Source: Candidatus Nitrosocosmicus franklandus
Lineage (GTDB): Archaea; Thermoproteota; Nitrososphaeria; Nitrososphaerales; Nitrososphaeraceae
Length of the DNA stretch: 64,000 nt
NCBI RefSeq assembly: GCF_900696045.1
Contig: NZ_LR216287.1
Coordinates: 1,240,001 to 1,304,000, forward strand
Reading direction: 5' to 3'
This document shows positions 1-9,727 of the stretch, piece after piece. Both the position numbers and the translations under genes were made by a program. Within the stretch, counting starts at the first letter, position 1, and each line of letters begins with the position of its first letter. Below the pieces are notes generated by a model, which was not told the origin of the DNA, made no database searches, and worked only from the letters and a program-made list of their open reading frames with translations.

Positions 1-2229
1 TATCCCTCAGGAAGACCATGGCATATTGGAGCTGCTGCACACTATGCTCAAATAGATATGATTGCCAGGTTTGCACGTTTAAAGGGATTAAAAGTAATCT
101 TTCCTATTGGGGTAGATCGTAATGGAATTCCTGTAGAAATTCACACTGAAAAAAAATACAAGATAAGGATGAGGAATACCGATAGAAAAGAGTTTTTGAA
201 ACTATGCAAATTAACTTTGGATGAAACAGAAGACGAATTTATGGGGATCTTGACTAGTCTTGGTCTGAGTGCAAACTTTAACCAAAAATATCAAACTGAT
301 TCCCCGGACTTTAGGGCCTTTACCCAAGCAACATTCATTGAAATGTGGAATAGGGGTCTTGTATACCTTGGCAACAGACCAAATAATTACTGTGTTGACT
401 GTGGTACAACGATAGCCGATGCAGAGATCATATATTCGGATATCGAAACAAAGTTGGTTTACATAAAATTTTATTTTAAAAATAGTAATGATAGTATTGT
501 CATTGCAACTACTAGACCTGAGCTACTTTTTGCCTGCCAAGCCATAATTGTAAATCCAGAAGATGAGCGATATAAAAAAATTCAAGGAAAATTCTTGAAA
601 ATTCCGTTGTTTGAAAGGGAAGTTAAAATAATACCTCATAACTCTGCTGACATGAATTTTGGATCTGGAGCGGTCATGATATGTAGTTATGGTGATCTTA
701 ATGATGTTCAACTATTCAGGGAATTAGGGCTTACAGAAATCCGATCTATCGACTTGAATGGAAGGACAACCGAATTTGCAGGTGAATTTGCCAACCTGAA
801 GATAAAAGAAGCAAGGGATAAAATAGTAGATGGATTAACAAATCGAGGATTAGTCGAAAAAATAGAGATCATTACTCACAGAACACCCCTTTGTGAAAGA
901 AGCAAGACACAGATTGAAATAATTTCGCTTGAAGATTATTATCTTAAACAAGTAGACATAAAATCAGAATTACTAGAACGATCGAATTCGATCAAATTTT
1001 ATCCTGAAATGCATAGGCAAATTCTTGTAAACTGGATAAACTCTATTGCCATTGATTGGCCAATATCAAGAAGACGATTTTACGGAACAGAGATTCCGAT
1101 ATGGTATTGTACAAAATGTAATAGTCCAAATCTACCTCAGCCAGGGAAATACTACAGACCATGGGAAGAGGATCCTCCATTTGAAAAATGCAACAAGTGT
1201 AATAATGACAAGTTTGAAGGAGAAAAAAGGATTTTTGATACATGGATGGATTCCAGTATAACTCCTCTTTACATCACAAAATTTAACAAGAATAAAGAAA
1301 TTTTCGAAAAATCTTATCCGACAGCGATCAGACCTCAAGGAAAGGACATCGTAAGAACTTGGTTATATTATACCATCCTGAGGTGTGTATATCTTACAGA
1401 CCAAATTCCATGGGAGAGCGCATGGATAATGGGTTATGGTGTAGATGAAAAAGGAGAGAAAATGAGTAAAAGCAAGGGAAATGTCATTGATCCACTCCCA
1501 CTAATTAATAAATATGGTGCAGATGCCTTTAGATTTTGGTCTGCAAGTGAAACTAATATAGGATATGATTTTAGATGCTCGGAACTGAAAATACAAGGAG
1601 CTCAAAAGTTCTTGTCAAAATTGTGGAATATTGGAAGATTTATTTCTAATTTTGAAGTTGTTGAAGAAAATAACAAGCCTCATGAATTAAATCCAACAGA
1701 CAAGTGGATACTCGCAGAACTATCGAAAACAACAGAAAAATGCCTCGAAGGATACGAAGAATTGAACTTTTTCATACCTGCAAATGTGATAAGGGAATTT
1801 ACCTGGAATATATTCGCTGCTCACTATATAGAAATGATCAAAGGTAGAGCATATAATACAAAATCTGATGACAATAGAAAATCGGCTCTTTATACCATCC
1901 ACAAATGTTTTAGAACAATATTGCTTCTGTTAGAACCAATTTCTCCATTTATCACTTATGAACTTTGGTCAAAGATTTATGGTAAAGAGGAAATGCTTTC
2001 AAGTAAAAAAAAGATTCCCATTATAGAGAAGAAGTACGACTCCTTTGTACACCTAACTCAGTCAATAATCAAATTCAATTCAGACATATGGAATAAGAAA
2101 AAAGAAACCATATCGGAAATTACAAACAAACCCCTTTCTCTTAAAGATCCCATTCAAACGGAAATACCAACAGAATTGGAATTATTTAGAGACGATTTAA
2201 TTGTAATGCATAATATTATAACAGAATAA
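1..2229 (+). CDS. valS: Valyl-tRNA synthetase, 5'-truncated by the window edge
   Basis: Class I aminoacyl-tRNA synthetase charging tRNA-Val in the cytoplasm. The frame is open to base 1 and begins inside the catalytic domain: the HIGH-type signature reads PWHIG at visible codons 6-10, so only the extreme N-terminus is missing. An editing-domain motif (ATTRPELLF) lies near codon 170, the IDWPISRRRFYG segment typical of ValRS near codon 350, and the KMSKS loop as KMSKSKGN near codon 487. A zinc-binding CxxC pair occurs around codons 370-400. The C-terminal third is the helical anticodon-binding domain. IDWPISRRR favours Val over Ile or Leu enzymes. The gene converges on the following one. Confidence 0.93.
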   Translation, partial: YPSGRPWHIGAAAHYAQIDMIARFARLKGLKVIFPIGVDRNGIPVEIHTEKKYKIRMRNTDRKEFLKLCKLTLDETEDEFMGILTSLGLSANFNQKYQTDSPDFRAFTQATFIEMWNRGLVYLGNRPNNYCVDCGTTIADAEIIYSDIETKLVYIKFYFKNSNDSIVIATTRPELLFACQAIIVNPEDERYKKIQGKFLKIPLFEREVKIIPHNSADMNFGSGAVMICSYGDLNDVQLFRELGLTEIRSIDLNGRTTEFAGEFANLKIKEARDKIVDGLTNRGLVEKIEIITHRTPLCERSKTQIEIISLEDYYLKQVDIKSELLERSNSIKFYPEMHRQILVNWINSIAIDWPISRRRFYGTEIPIWYCTKCNSPNLPQPGKYYRPWEEDPPFEKCNKCNNDKFEGEKRIFDTWMDSSITPLYITKFNKNKEIFEKSYPTAIRPQGKDIVRTWLYYTILRCVYLTDQIPWESAWIMGYGVDEKGEKMSKSKGNVIDPLPLINKYGADAFRFWSASETNIGYDFRCSELKIQGAQKFLSKLWNIGRFISNFEVVEENNKPHELNPTDKWILAELSKTTEKCLEGYEELNFFIPANVIREFTWNIFAAHYIEMIKGRAYNTKSDDNRKSALYTIHKCFRTILLLLEPISPFITYELWSKIYGKEEMLSSKKKIPIIEKKYDSFVHLTQSIIKFNSDIWNKKKETISEITNKPLSLKDPIQTEIPTELELFRDDLIVMHNIITE

Positions 2230-2258
2230 AAACTTTGAAGAAGTTGAAGATTTAAGGT

Positions 2259-2627
2259 TCAAGATTTATTTCCGCTTACAATGTCTAATATGTCCTCTGC
2301 CAAATCAATTACGTTCTGAGATTCCATATTAGGCTCCAAAGTAATTAACAACATTTTTTTGTCCAAGTAAAACGTTAACAAAGATAGCTTTTCACGCTCC
2401 ACATATACAAAACGAGCTTTACCCATAGTATCATCGAATCTTTCTCTCATAGATTTTCGAAGGGCGGTATGTGTAAGATATAATTCTTCGCTTGGTTGAT
2501 CAACAATAGAATCTATTCCATGTCGCATTCCACCAACTATTAATGACCCGGTTTCATCAATAAATCCAGCATATCGGATATCTTTGTTTAGTTCAAAAAT
2601 AGCGTCAATTATTTTTTGGTAGTCCAT
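2259..2627 (-). CDS. DUF6659-like small thaumarchaeal protein
   Basis: A 122-residue soluble protein with no signal peptide or membrane segment. The start MDYQKIIDAIF, the central GFIDETGSLIVGG and the C-terminal LLITLEPNMES pattern suggest an alternating alpha/beta fold like roadblock/profilin proteins. I recognise it as similar to proteins labelled DUF6659 in thaumarchaeal genomes; the function is unknown. A paralogue with the same length and layout lies at 10947-11321. It converges on valS with a 29-bp gap and has its own AT-rich upstream region. Confidence 0.6.
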   Translation of the reverse strand: MDYQKIIDAIFELNKDIRYAGFIDETGSLIVGGMRHGIDSIVDQPSEELYLTHTALRKSMRERFDDTMGKARFVYVEREKLSLLTFYLDKKMLLITLEPNMESQNVIDLAEDILDIVSGNKS

Positions 2628-2897
2628 GAATAATTAGAATGGATACTATTTATTGAATGTTAAGATTATTTATAAGAATTATTAGTATAATCCAAAAAAC
2701 ATCTTAACCCTAATGTATAAAAACAATAGAAATTTTGTAACGATAAAGGCCTTGTTATAAGTAAATCTCCTTAATCTAACAAGTCTATAACGGATGAAAG
2801 ACACATTAATTTAATATTTTTTTTGTTAATTAATATATGAGGAAAAATTGTATAGAAGAATATTATAGAAGAATAGGATTGGTAGAAGTTAGGAAAA

Positions 2898-4904
2898 TTA
2901 GTTTACTGCTATTTCCCTAACGCTTAGATTCTTTATATCTACGTTTGAACTTCCATCCCATCGGAATGTTACGATTGGTCCTCCCCATGAAAGCAATTGA
3001 TCTGGACTTCCTCCACATCTATCACCCTCGTCTCCGAATCCTCCACTATCCGTATATCCAAATATCTTCTTCCAGTTTCCATCATTATTTTCATCGACCC
3101 AATTTTCAAGCTTTACTGCTGGTTTTCCATTTACTACAGTATTGTACATAATGGCCTTGTACCCTACCCACTTATCCTCAATAGACCCGATATTCTTTTG
3201 TGCAGGTGTGAATGAGTATCCGCCGGAATGCCATTGTTCTTTTGCAAATCGCGAGCGACCATCCTTGAATAATCCTCCCTTATATGCAGTACCTTCACAC
3301 GGAACATCAGAATTGTGCTTACCACCATGTGCATACCAAGTCAAATCAAAGTCCGAATCAGATGCCGAATTTATCTTTACAATTCCCGTTATTTCGACAT
3401 TCCTCCAGTCATTAACTGCTTGCATATAACCGTTGGTCGATAATTGTTTTTGATTATAAGTATCAATATCGTCTTGGTGGTATCCCGTACTAGTAAACAC
3501 GTTCATTCGGACTTTGCTTGACGTTACCTTCCAAGATCCATCAGTATTTTTCTTCAAAGTGAGTTTAGGATCGAATCGACTATCGGAATTCGGGTTATTC
3601 ATATTCATGAACCATTTTTCCCCATTTGGTTTGTCAGGATAAATTTTCTTTACTCCAAAAATATCTACCCCACTATTAGGGTCAGGAGTGGGGTCAGGAG
3701 TGGGGTCAGGAGTGGGGTCAGGAGTAGGACTAGTTGATGAAGGTTTGGAATATGCCCGGATCTCGGAAATGGAAGCCCAATCATTTTCTGTATTTCCAAA
3801 TACAGTTACTCGAATATACTTTGCCTTGAGATCAGAATCTTGTATCAAGTAACGCTCATAAGAATTAGTCTGTCCACTGCTTTTTCCAGAGAACAAAGTT
3901 GTAAAGATTGAACCGTCTTGAGAGGTTGAAATTGAAAAGTCATTTATTCTTACATCACCTCTGTGCCATGCGATATCTACTGCACAAAGAATATCATCTT
4001 TTTCAAGTTCTATTTGGATATAAGATCCTTTTCCATAATTTGACCATCGAGTGTTATAGTTATTATCAAGAACATTTTGTGGTCTGTTTCCATCATTACC
4101 ACTTGCACCTATACGAGTAACGGTGGCTTCAGAGCAACCTTCAGGTAATTGTTGACCAGGAGTGGGGTCAGGAGTGGGGTCAGGAGTGGGGTCAGGAGTA
4201 GGACTAGTTGATGAAGGTTTGGAATATGCCCGGATCTCGGAAATGGAAGCCCAATCATTTTCTGTATTTCCAAATACAGTTACTCGAATATACTTTGCCT
4301 TGAGATCAGAATCTTGTATCAAGTAACGCTCATAAGAATTAGTCTGTCCACTGCTTTTTCCAGAGAACAAAGTTGTAAAGATTGAACCGTCTTGAGAGGT
4401 TGAAATTGAAAAGTCATTTATTCTTACATCACCTCTGTGCCATGCGATATCTACTGCACAAAGAATATCATCTTTTTCAAGTTCTATTTGGATATAAGAT
4501 CCTTTTCCATAATTTGACCATCGAGTGTTATAGTTATTATCAAGAACATTTTGTGGTCTGTTTCCATCATTACCACTTGCACCTATACGAGTAACGGTGG
4601 CTTCAGAGCAACCTTCAGGTAACTGAGGTAGAGGTTGGGGCTGAGGTTGGGGCTGAGGTTGGGGCTGAGGTTGGGGCTGAGGTTGGGGCTGAGGTTGGGG
4701 CTGAGGAGTAGGATTTGGATTAGGCCAAGGCCAAGGCCAATTTCCATTATTTCCAGGATTAGGTACACCATCTATATAACCACCTATGATGTCTTTTAAG
4801 TTCAGACTTGCATGTACTTGTGCAACTGAGTCATATAGACCTGGAGTTGAAAAAATTAATGTTAACATTAGAAAAACACTCAGAAAATTGTTATACTTTT
4901 TCAT
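2898..4904 (-). CDS. Secreted protein with two identical discoidin (F5/8 type C) domains and a jelly-roll-like C-terminus
   Basis: A 668-residue exported protein, probably binding carbohydrate at the cell surface. Residues 1-32 form a signal peptide (Lys-Lys, hydrophobic core, then AQVHA). A Trp/Pro/Asn-rich stretch and a PQ-repeat linker follow at about residues 65-95. Two F5/8 type C domains follow (about 95-230 and 253-390), separated by PTPDPTPD linkers and identical to each other in protein and, as far as I can compare, in DNA. The last ~250 residues (with DLTWYAHGGKHNS and VRNLS-like ends) resemble a concanavalin-like beta-sandwich of polysaccharide-active proteins; enzymatic activity is not established. 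Proline linkers and tandem lectin-like modules suggest an extracellular adhesin or polysaccharide-binding protein. It is divergent from another secreted protein that ends in a discoidin-like fold. Confidence 0.72.
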   Translation of the reverse strand: MKKYNNFLSVFLMLTLIFSTPGLYDSVAQVHASLNLKDIIGGYIDGVPNPGNNGNWPWPWPNPNPTPQPQPQPQPQPQPQPQPQPQPQPQPLPQLPEGCSEATVTRIGASGNDGNRPQNVLDNNYNTRWSNYGKGSYIQIELEKDDILCAVDIAWHRGDVRINDFSISTSQDGSIFTTLFSGKSSGQTNSYERYLIQDSDLKAKYIRVTVFGNTENDWASISEIRAYSKPSSTSPTPDPTPDPTPDPTPGQQLPEGCSEATVTRIGASGNDGNRPQNVLDNNYNTRWSNYGKGSYIQIELEKDDILCAVDIAWHRGDVRINDFSISTSQDGSIFTTLFSGKSSGQTNSYERYLIQDSDLKAKYIRVTVFGNTENDWASISEIRAYSKPSSTSPTPDPTPDPTPDPTPDPNSGVDIFGVKKIYPDKPNGEKWFMNMNNPNSDSRFDPKLTLKKNTDGSWKVTSSKVRMNVFTSTGYHQDDIDTYNQKQLSTNGYMQAVNDWRNVEITGIVKINSASDSDFDLTWYAHGGKHNSDVPCEGTAYKGGLFKDGRSRFAKEQWHSGGYSFTPAQKNIGSIEDKWVGYKAIMYNTVVNGKPAVKLENWVDENNDGNWKKIFGYTDSGGFGDEGDRCGGSPDQLLSWGGPIVTFRWDGSSNVDIKNLSVREIAVN
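3683..4148 (-). repeat. 466-bp direct repeat, copy A (second discoidin domain)
   Basis: Bases 3683-4148 match 4157-4622 at a constant offset of 474 bp, with mismatches only outside these limits (3682 and 4149). The repeat covers the PTPDP linker plus a complete discoidin domain. Identity extends to synonymous positions, so the duplication or homogenisation is recent. Confidence 0.9.
4157..4622 (-). repeat. 466-bp direct repeat, copy B (first discoidin domain)
   Basis: Partner of the copy at 3683-4148, in the same orientation. The two copies are separated by only 8 bp, so they are effectively tandem units with a 474-bp (158-codon) period. Confidence 0.9.
4625..4712 (-). repeat. 12-bp tandem repeat encoding Pro-Gln linker
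   Basis: About seven copies of a 12-bp unit read on the plus strand as GAGGTTGGGGCT, encoding PQPQ on the minus strand. It links the signal-peptide-proximal region to the first discoidin domain and is prone to length variation. Confidence 0.8.
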
Positions 4905-5215
4905 CTAAACACTTGCCTCCATTAAATTGAAGTCTTTTGGATAATTCGAATCAATTTCAATAACTAAGAGTGCATAAATTATACTCATTTCAAGAATTTA
5001 AGAAAATTTAATATTTATGAGACGCTTACTTATATTATCAAAAAAATATAATATATTTAGTTATACGAATTTGATAATTAATAATTAATGTTTATTTTAT
5101 TCTACCTATATTTTACTAGAGTATTAGATATAATAAGAGCTTATTACATAAAATTATATAAAATTTTATTACAAATTACAACATATTTCATAAATATCAA
5201 CACCCGTAATATAAA
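4905..5215. other. Divergent intergenic region, AT-rich
   Basis: A 311-bp gap between two divergent secreted-protein genes. It is very AT-rich with several TATA-like stretches (for example TTTATATTTA-type runs near 5005-5060 and 5150-5165). No ORF, RNA gene or clear operator was found. It presumably holds both promoters. Confidence 0.5.
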
Positions 5216-6148
5216 TTGGAATTGTTTCAATATGTCAAAGTAAAGAATGTTGTAATATCAAGTGCTTTTATTATTTTTATGATTAGTTCGGTATTATTAT
5301 CTGTAGGTCCAGGTCCTGCATTTGCTCAATCATCAGAACTACCCAAAGCTAGTCTACTTTATAACGGAGGTATTTCGGATTTGAAGCCATCATTAACGAT
5401 AAAAGACAAAATAATGACAAAAATACAAGCACCAGAAGATGAACACAAGTTTGAGTTTAACACATTAATCTATGCAATTAATCGAGGAGACATGGTTTCT
5501 TTTGACTTTGAAGAAGAACCTGCACAAGTAGATGCTTTTCTAATAGATTATGAAACAGATTATACCACATTATGGGCGCTAGAAAAGACTCCTAATGGAG
5601 AGTTCATTGCAAACACACCATCGCCAGGGCTTTATAATTTAGACGTACATGCAGTATATCCAGATGGAGAATATGTTTCATATTCTAAATTTGTAAATAT
5701 TGTAGACAATGATCTAAATCTACTGAGCTTAACTCCACAATCTAACCAATGTGGAAATGAATTGTCTTTGGATAAAGTAACAGCAATGGGTAACCCTGCC
5801 ACAAGTGTTTTGAACGAAGTCATCAATCAGCCCTTGATCAAGGAACTTTCATTCGGCATAATAGACGAATTAAGCATACAATTACCAGATGTCAAGAATA
5901 TTTGCGGGATTCAATTAGGACTCAGGAATGCTCAAAATAGCATAAGCTTCTTTGCAGTACAAAGCTCTAGTGACGGAAAGTTGTATTCAGATCCAATAAT
6001 TTTTGCAAATACAGGATTCAGCGGAGAATTACCTGAAATTTATAAATATCCTTCTTCCGTTGAAGCAAAGTTCCTAAAGATAGTGCCCCTTGGAAGTACG
6101 TTAGAAAACGGTCTTGGAATAACAGACTTTAAATTATTTGGTCACTAG
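5216..6148 (+). CDS. Secreted protein with C-terminal discoidin-like domain
   Basis: A 310-residue exported protein. It begins at a TTG codon (5216; another TTG lies at 5222), since no ATG in frame precedes the signal peptide. Residues ~10-38 form a hydrophobic signal sequence ending PAFAQ. The middle (about 70-175) looks like an all-beta Ig-like module (YNLDVHAVYPDGEYVSY). The C-terminal ~140 residues, with CGIQLGLRN and FLKIVPLG, match the strand pattern of F5/8 type C domains, including a possible disulphide pair. It is divergent from the tandem discoidin gene and may share its substrate. The function is unknown. Confidence 0.62.
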   Translation: MELFQYVKVKNVVISSAFIIFMISSVLLSVGPGPAFAQSSELPKASLLYNGGISDLKPSLTIKDKIMTKIQAPEDEHKFEFNTLIYAINRGDMVSFDFEEEPAQVDAFLIDYETDYTTLWALEKTPNGEFIANTPSPGLYNLDVHAVYPDGEYVSYSKFVNIVDNDLNLLSLTPQSNQCGNELSLDKVTAMGNPATSVLNEVINQPLIKELSFGIIDELSIQLPDVKNICGIQLGLRNAQNSISFFAVQSSSDGKLYSDPIIFANTGFSGELPEIYKYPSSVEAKFLKIVPLGSTLENGLGITDFKLFGH

Positions 6149-6176
6149 TTCTAAAATTTTTTTCACAATAAAAAAT

Positions 6177-6656
6177 TTATGATTCTTTTAACTGAATTAC
6201 GAAGTCGATCTCCACAGGTGAGTTTAATGGTAAACTGTTTACTCCTACAGCTACTCTGGAATGTCTTCCAACTTCTCCAAAGATCTCAATAAGAAAATCT
6301 GACGCACCGTTTATTACCTTGGGATGGTCCACAAAAGAATCATCACAATTTACGTAACCTGTTATTTTGACTATTCTTTTTACTTTATCTAATTCTCCAA
6401 CAGAATTTTTCAGAATCGAAATCGCATTTAGACAGCAGACTTCACAAGCTGATTGTGCATCTTCTATTGAAACTTGTTTTCCCACTTTCCCCTTAAATTT
6501 TAAATCATTAGTGGGAGAATCAATTTCTATTGGCAGCTGGCCAGAAATGAAAACAAAATTGTCTACCCTTACCAATGGAACATAAGAACCCAATGCTTTT
6601 GATATTCCCTTTGGTATTACAAGATTCAGTGATTCTATTTTTTTCTCTGGAGTCAT
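6177..6656 (-). CDS. RidA/YjgF family imine-enamine deaminase
   Basis: A 159-residue protein of the RidA (YjgF/YER057c/UK114) family, which hydrolyses reactive enamine/imine intermediates released by PLP enzymes. The segments VFISGQLPI, the Cys-rich helix before AISILKNSVG and GRHSRVAVGVNSLP fit the family. The Arg in the last motif corresponds to the conserved substrate-carboxylate-binding Arg. It is slightly longer than the usual ~130 residues because of an insertion after the QLP motif. It converges with the upstream secreted protein (28-bp gap) and is divergent from the cupredoxin gene. Confidence 0.85.
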   Translation of the reverse strand: MTPEKKIESLNLVIPKGISKALGSYVPLVRVDNFVFISGQLPIEIDSPTNDLKFKGKVGKQVSIEDAQSACEVCCLNAISILKNSVGELDKVKRIVKITGYVNCDDSFVDHPKVINGASDFLIEIFGEVGRHSRVAVGVNSLPLNSPVEIDFVIQLKES

Positions 6657-6739
6657 AATTTAATACTTACTTGTTGTAACTAAAATGTTAACCTTTACGT
6701 TTAGTAAGCTTTTTAATATCTTTATCTTTTGTTTTACAT

Positions 6740-7429
6740 ATGTCAAAGGAGGGTGACCTTCCAAAACTTCCGGTCAGGAAATTGAAAATAGGTACTATAA
6801 GTATCTCCCTGATAGTAATGGGATTATCTTTGTTAGGCATTTATATATTATGGGCATCTTTTGGTTATATTGGTCCATCCTTTTCTTCTGACGTTTTAAA
6901 TTTACAACAATCAACCTTAAGAGCTGAATATCATTTACCAGAAGAACCAGTAATTACAGACCCGACTATTTTGCAAACTCCCCCATCTCTCCGCCCTTTT
7001 TTGACTGATAATGCAACAAGCTCATCTAATGCAACAAGCTCATCTAATGCAACAAGCTCATCTAATGCAACAAGCTCATCTAATGCAACAAGCTCATCTA
7101 ATGCAGCACAACAGAATGCCGGAGAAGTTCATGTTTCAATTGTTCCAAACTCTTCTACTTTAACCGATGATGCGTTTAGTCCAAATCCTGTAGAAGTTAC
7201 AGTAGGCCAATCAGTTATCTGGACAAATGATGACACTGTATTTCACACAGTGACATCGGGAACCGTTGGTGCAGATGATGTTGGACAACTATTTGATTCT
7301 GGGTTGACAGGACCAACTGCTCTCACAAGTCAAGGAAAGACTTTTGAGCACAAATTCGAAACAGAAGGCGAATTTCCATACTTTTGCATGTTGCATCCTA
7401 ATATGGTTGGAACAGTGTCAGTGAGCTAA
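6740..7429 (+). CDS. Membrane-anchored blue copper (plastocyanin-like) protein
   Basis: A 229-residue protein with one N-terminal membrane anchor (about residues 20-45, ISISLIVMGLSLLGIYILW). A linker with five NATSSS repeats follows, then a cupredoxin domain from about residue 130. Copper ligands visible: His in DTVFHTVTSG, then Cys, His and Met in YFCMLHPNMVG, giving a type 1 (blue) copper site. Such proteins are abundant in ammonia-oxidising archaea, where they are thought to carry electrons outside the membrane; the partner cannot be told from sequence. Each repeat contains an N-A-T sequon, so the stalk could be heavily glycosylated. The ATG at 6740 follows a TATA-like TTTAATATC at about 6711-6720, so the mRNA may be nearly leaderless. 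Confidence 0.88.
   Translation: MSKEGDLPKLPVRKLKIGTISISLIVMGLSLLGIYILWASFGYIGPSFSSDVLNLQQSTLRAEYHLPEEPVITDPTILQTPPSLRPFLTDNATSSSNATSSSNATSSSNATSSSNATSSSNAAQQNAGEVHVSIVPNSSTLTDDAFSPNPVEVTVGQSVIWTNDDTVFHTVTSGTVGADDVGQLFDSGLTGPTALTSQGKTFEHKFETEGEFPYFCMLHPNMVGTVSVS
7010..7105 (+). repeat. 18-bp tandem repeat (NATSSS) in cupredoxin stalk
   Basis: Five perfect copies of an 18-bp unit (AATGCAACAAGCTCATCT, 7010-7099) plus a 6-bp remnant. Perfect identity suggests recent expansion; each unit adds one N-glycosylation sequon. Confidence 0.92.
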
Positions 7430-7553
7430 TTCAACAATTACCATTCGTTAGTGATTTGATTAAACAACATACTTGTATAGAATATAGTTTGGATGGATCA
7501 CCAAAATTGTATTGATGAGATTTGATAGTTATTGATACATATCCACAAAAAGT

Positions 7554-7566
7554 GTATTATAAATAT
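7554..7566 (+). promoter_or_regulatory. Candidate TATA box for the DUF255 gene
   Basis: TATTATAAATATA lies 21-33 bp upstream of the ATG at 7587. An archaeal TATA box about 26 bp before the start site would place transcription initiation at or just before the ATG. Prediction by eye only. Confidence 0.45.
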
Positions 7567-7586
7567 AATCATGTATCTTCACTGTC

Positions 7587-9689
7587 ATGAATGAAAAAAA
7601 GAACAAATTAAAACCTAATTCCTTGATAAAGGAAAGTAGCCCTTACTTATTACAACATGCTTATAATCCTGTCAATTGGTTTGCTTGGAATGATGAAGCC
7701 CTCAATTTAGCAAGAAGAGAAGATAAACCAATCTTTCTCAGTATCGGGTATAGCTCTTGCCACTGGTGCCACGTTATGGCACATGAGTCATTTGAAGATA
7801 ACGAAATTGCAAAAATCATGAATGAAAAATTCATTAATATCAAGGTGGATAGAGAAGAAAGACCAGACATAGATGACATTTATCAAAGAGCATGTCAGCT
7901 GGTTACTGGTAATGGGGGTTGGCCTTTATCCGTATTTTTGACTCCAGATCTTAAACCGTTTTACGTGGGGACATACTTTCCAAAAGAGAGCAGATATGGA
8001 ATACCAGGGTTTAAAGAAATCCTCAATCAACTTTCACAAGCGTATTTATTAAAAAAAGATGACATAAATAAAACAGCTGCAGAGTTTGTACAAGCATTAG
8101 TGGATACCTCAAAAGATATCAAACATAGTAATAATAACAAAATGGAAATTGATAAAACAGTACTCGACGAATCCGCACTAAATCTATTACAAATGGCAGA
8201 CTTTGTTAATGGGGGTTTTGGTATTTCCCCCAAGTTCCCTAATGTATCGAATTTGATCTTTTTGTTAAGATATTATCATATTTCAGGAATAGAAAAATTC
8301 AAAGAATTTGTTTTATTGACATGTGATAAGATAATCTTTGGAGGAATACATGACCACTTAGGTGGAGGATTCTCCAGATACTCGACCGATCAAAAATGGT
8401 TGGTACCTCATTTTGAAAAGATGCTGTATGACAACGCACTATTGGTCATCCTATTTTGTGAAATGTATCAAATTTCTAAAGATGACATATTTAGAGATAC
8501 GGTGGAAAAAACACTAGACTACATATTACGGGAGCTTACCAATGATCAAGGAGTCTTTTATTCAGCAGAAGACGCAGATTCTGAAGGCGAGGAAGGAAAA
8601 TTTTATGTTTGGTCAAAGAAAGAAATCATATCAGAAATCAACATTCCACTGCATCAAGATATATTTTGCGAATACTTTGGTATAACTGAAACCGGGAATT
8701 TTGAAGGAAAAAACATACTAAGTGTGAAATATTCAATCGATCAGTTATCAAAAAAATATGGCTTAGATGTAAAAGAAATCAAAAGCATAATAGATACATA
8801 CTCAACTAGACTATTTAATATTAGAGAGAAAAGAATAAGACCTCAAAAAGATGACAAGACAATACTATCATGGAATGCATTAGCCATTTCTGCATTTGTT
8901 AAAGGTTACAAAATAACAGGAAAGCAAAAATATCTAGAAGCTGCTTTAAATGCAGTAGAATTCATAGAGAAAAAATTAAAATCAACGGAAGGATACCTAT
9001 ATAGAATTTATAAGAAAGGCGAGGTCAAAATACTCGCTTATTTGGATGATTATTCTTTTTATATTAACGCCTTATTGGACATCGTTGAGGTAAGGACAGA
9101 TTCAAAGTACATAGATTCGGCTTGTCGTTATGTGGATTTGGCATTAAAACATTTCTGGGATATAGAAGATAATAACTTTAATTATACTTCTAATATGCAT
9201 GAATCTCTTCTTATTCGAACAAAGATGTTATACGATCTCGCAGTACCGAGTGGAAATTCTGTATTTGTATCGAATTTGATTCGTTTGTATCATATAAAAG
9301 GAAAGACGGACTATTTAGATAAAGCTGAAAAAATGATAAAGGGGTCGATTTCCTCGGCAATTGAAAATCCATTTGGATTTGGTTGGTTGCTATCATCCAT
9401 CTATTTGTATATCAAGAAACCAATAGAAATAACAATTTTTTCTAAAGATAGTAAATATTCAAAGTTGACTGATGAAATAAATAAAATGTTTATTCCAAAT
9501 GGTATAATTTCAGTTTTGTATGAAGGAAATACTTCACAGGATCTTTACAAATTTAGCCTATTCAAAGATAAGATACAGATCAATAAAAAACCAAATAGTG
9601 ATTTTGTATTAATATGTAAAGATTTTACTTGTACTCCCCCAATAACAGACCTAGAAGAAATAAAGAAGATTTTGAATTCAAATTCCTAA
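7587..9689 (+). CDS. Thioredoxin-like DUF255 protein (YyaL/SSP411 family)
   Basis: A 700-residue cytoplasmic protein. Residues ~8-170 form the DUF255 thioredoxin-like domain, with the family start [15 protein letters not shown] and a redox-type CxxC in SSCHWCHVM. The remainder is an (alpha/alpha)6 barrel like N-acylglucosamine 2-epimerase ([29 protein letters not shown], then [15 protein letters not shown]). The length is normal for the family, which occurs in all three domains of life; its reaction is not established. A TATA-like element TATTATAAATATA (about 7554-7566) lies 21-33 bp before the ATG, suggesting a leaderless or short-leader transcript. It stands alone on the plus strand, followed closely by another exported protein. 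Confidence 0.85.
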   Translation: MNEKKNKLKPNSLIKESSPYLLQHAYNPVNWFAWNDEALNLARREDKPIFLSIGYSSCHWCHVMAHESFEDNEIAKIMNEKFINIKVDREERPDIDDIYQRACQLVTGNGGWPLSVFLTPDLKPFYVGTYFPKESRYGIPGFKEILNQLSQAYLLKKDDINKTAAEFVQALVDTSKDIKHSNNNKMEIDKTVLDESALNLLQMADFVNGGFGISPKFPNVSNLIFLLRYYHISGIEKFKEFVLLTCDKIIFGGIHDHLGGGFSRYSTDQKWLVPHFEKMLYDNALLVILFCEMYQISKDDIFRDTVEKTLDYILRELTNDQGVFYSAEDADSEGEEGKFYVWSKKEIISEINIPLHQDIFCEYFGITETGNFEGKNILSVKYSIDQLSKKYGLDVKEIKSIIDTYSTRLFNIREKRIRPQKDDKTILSWNALAISAFVKGYKITGKQKYLEAALNAVEFIEKKLKSTEGYLYRIYKKGEVKILAYLDDYSFYINALLDIVEVRTDSKYIDSACRYVDLALKHFWDIEDNNFNYTSNMHESLLIRTKMLYDLAVPSGNSVFVSNLIRLYHIKGKTDYLDKAEKMIKGSISSAIENPFGFGWLLSSIYLYIKKPIEITIFSKDSKYSKLTDEINKMFIPNGIISVLYEGNTSQDLYKFSLFKDKIQINKKPNSDFVLICKDFTCTPPITDLEEIKKILNSNS

Positions 9690-9727
9690 AGGAAAGAATT
9701 AAATAAATTTTTTGCAGCTATATCACA

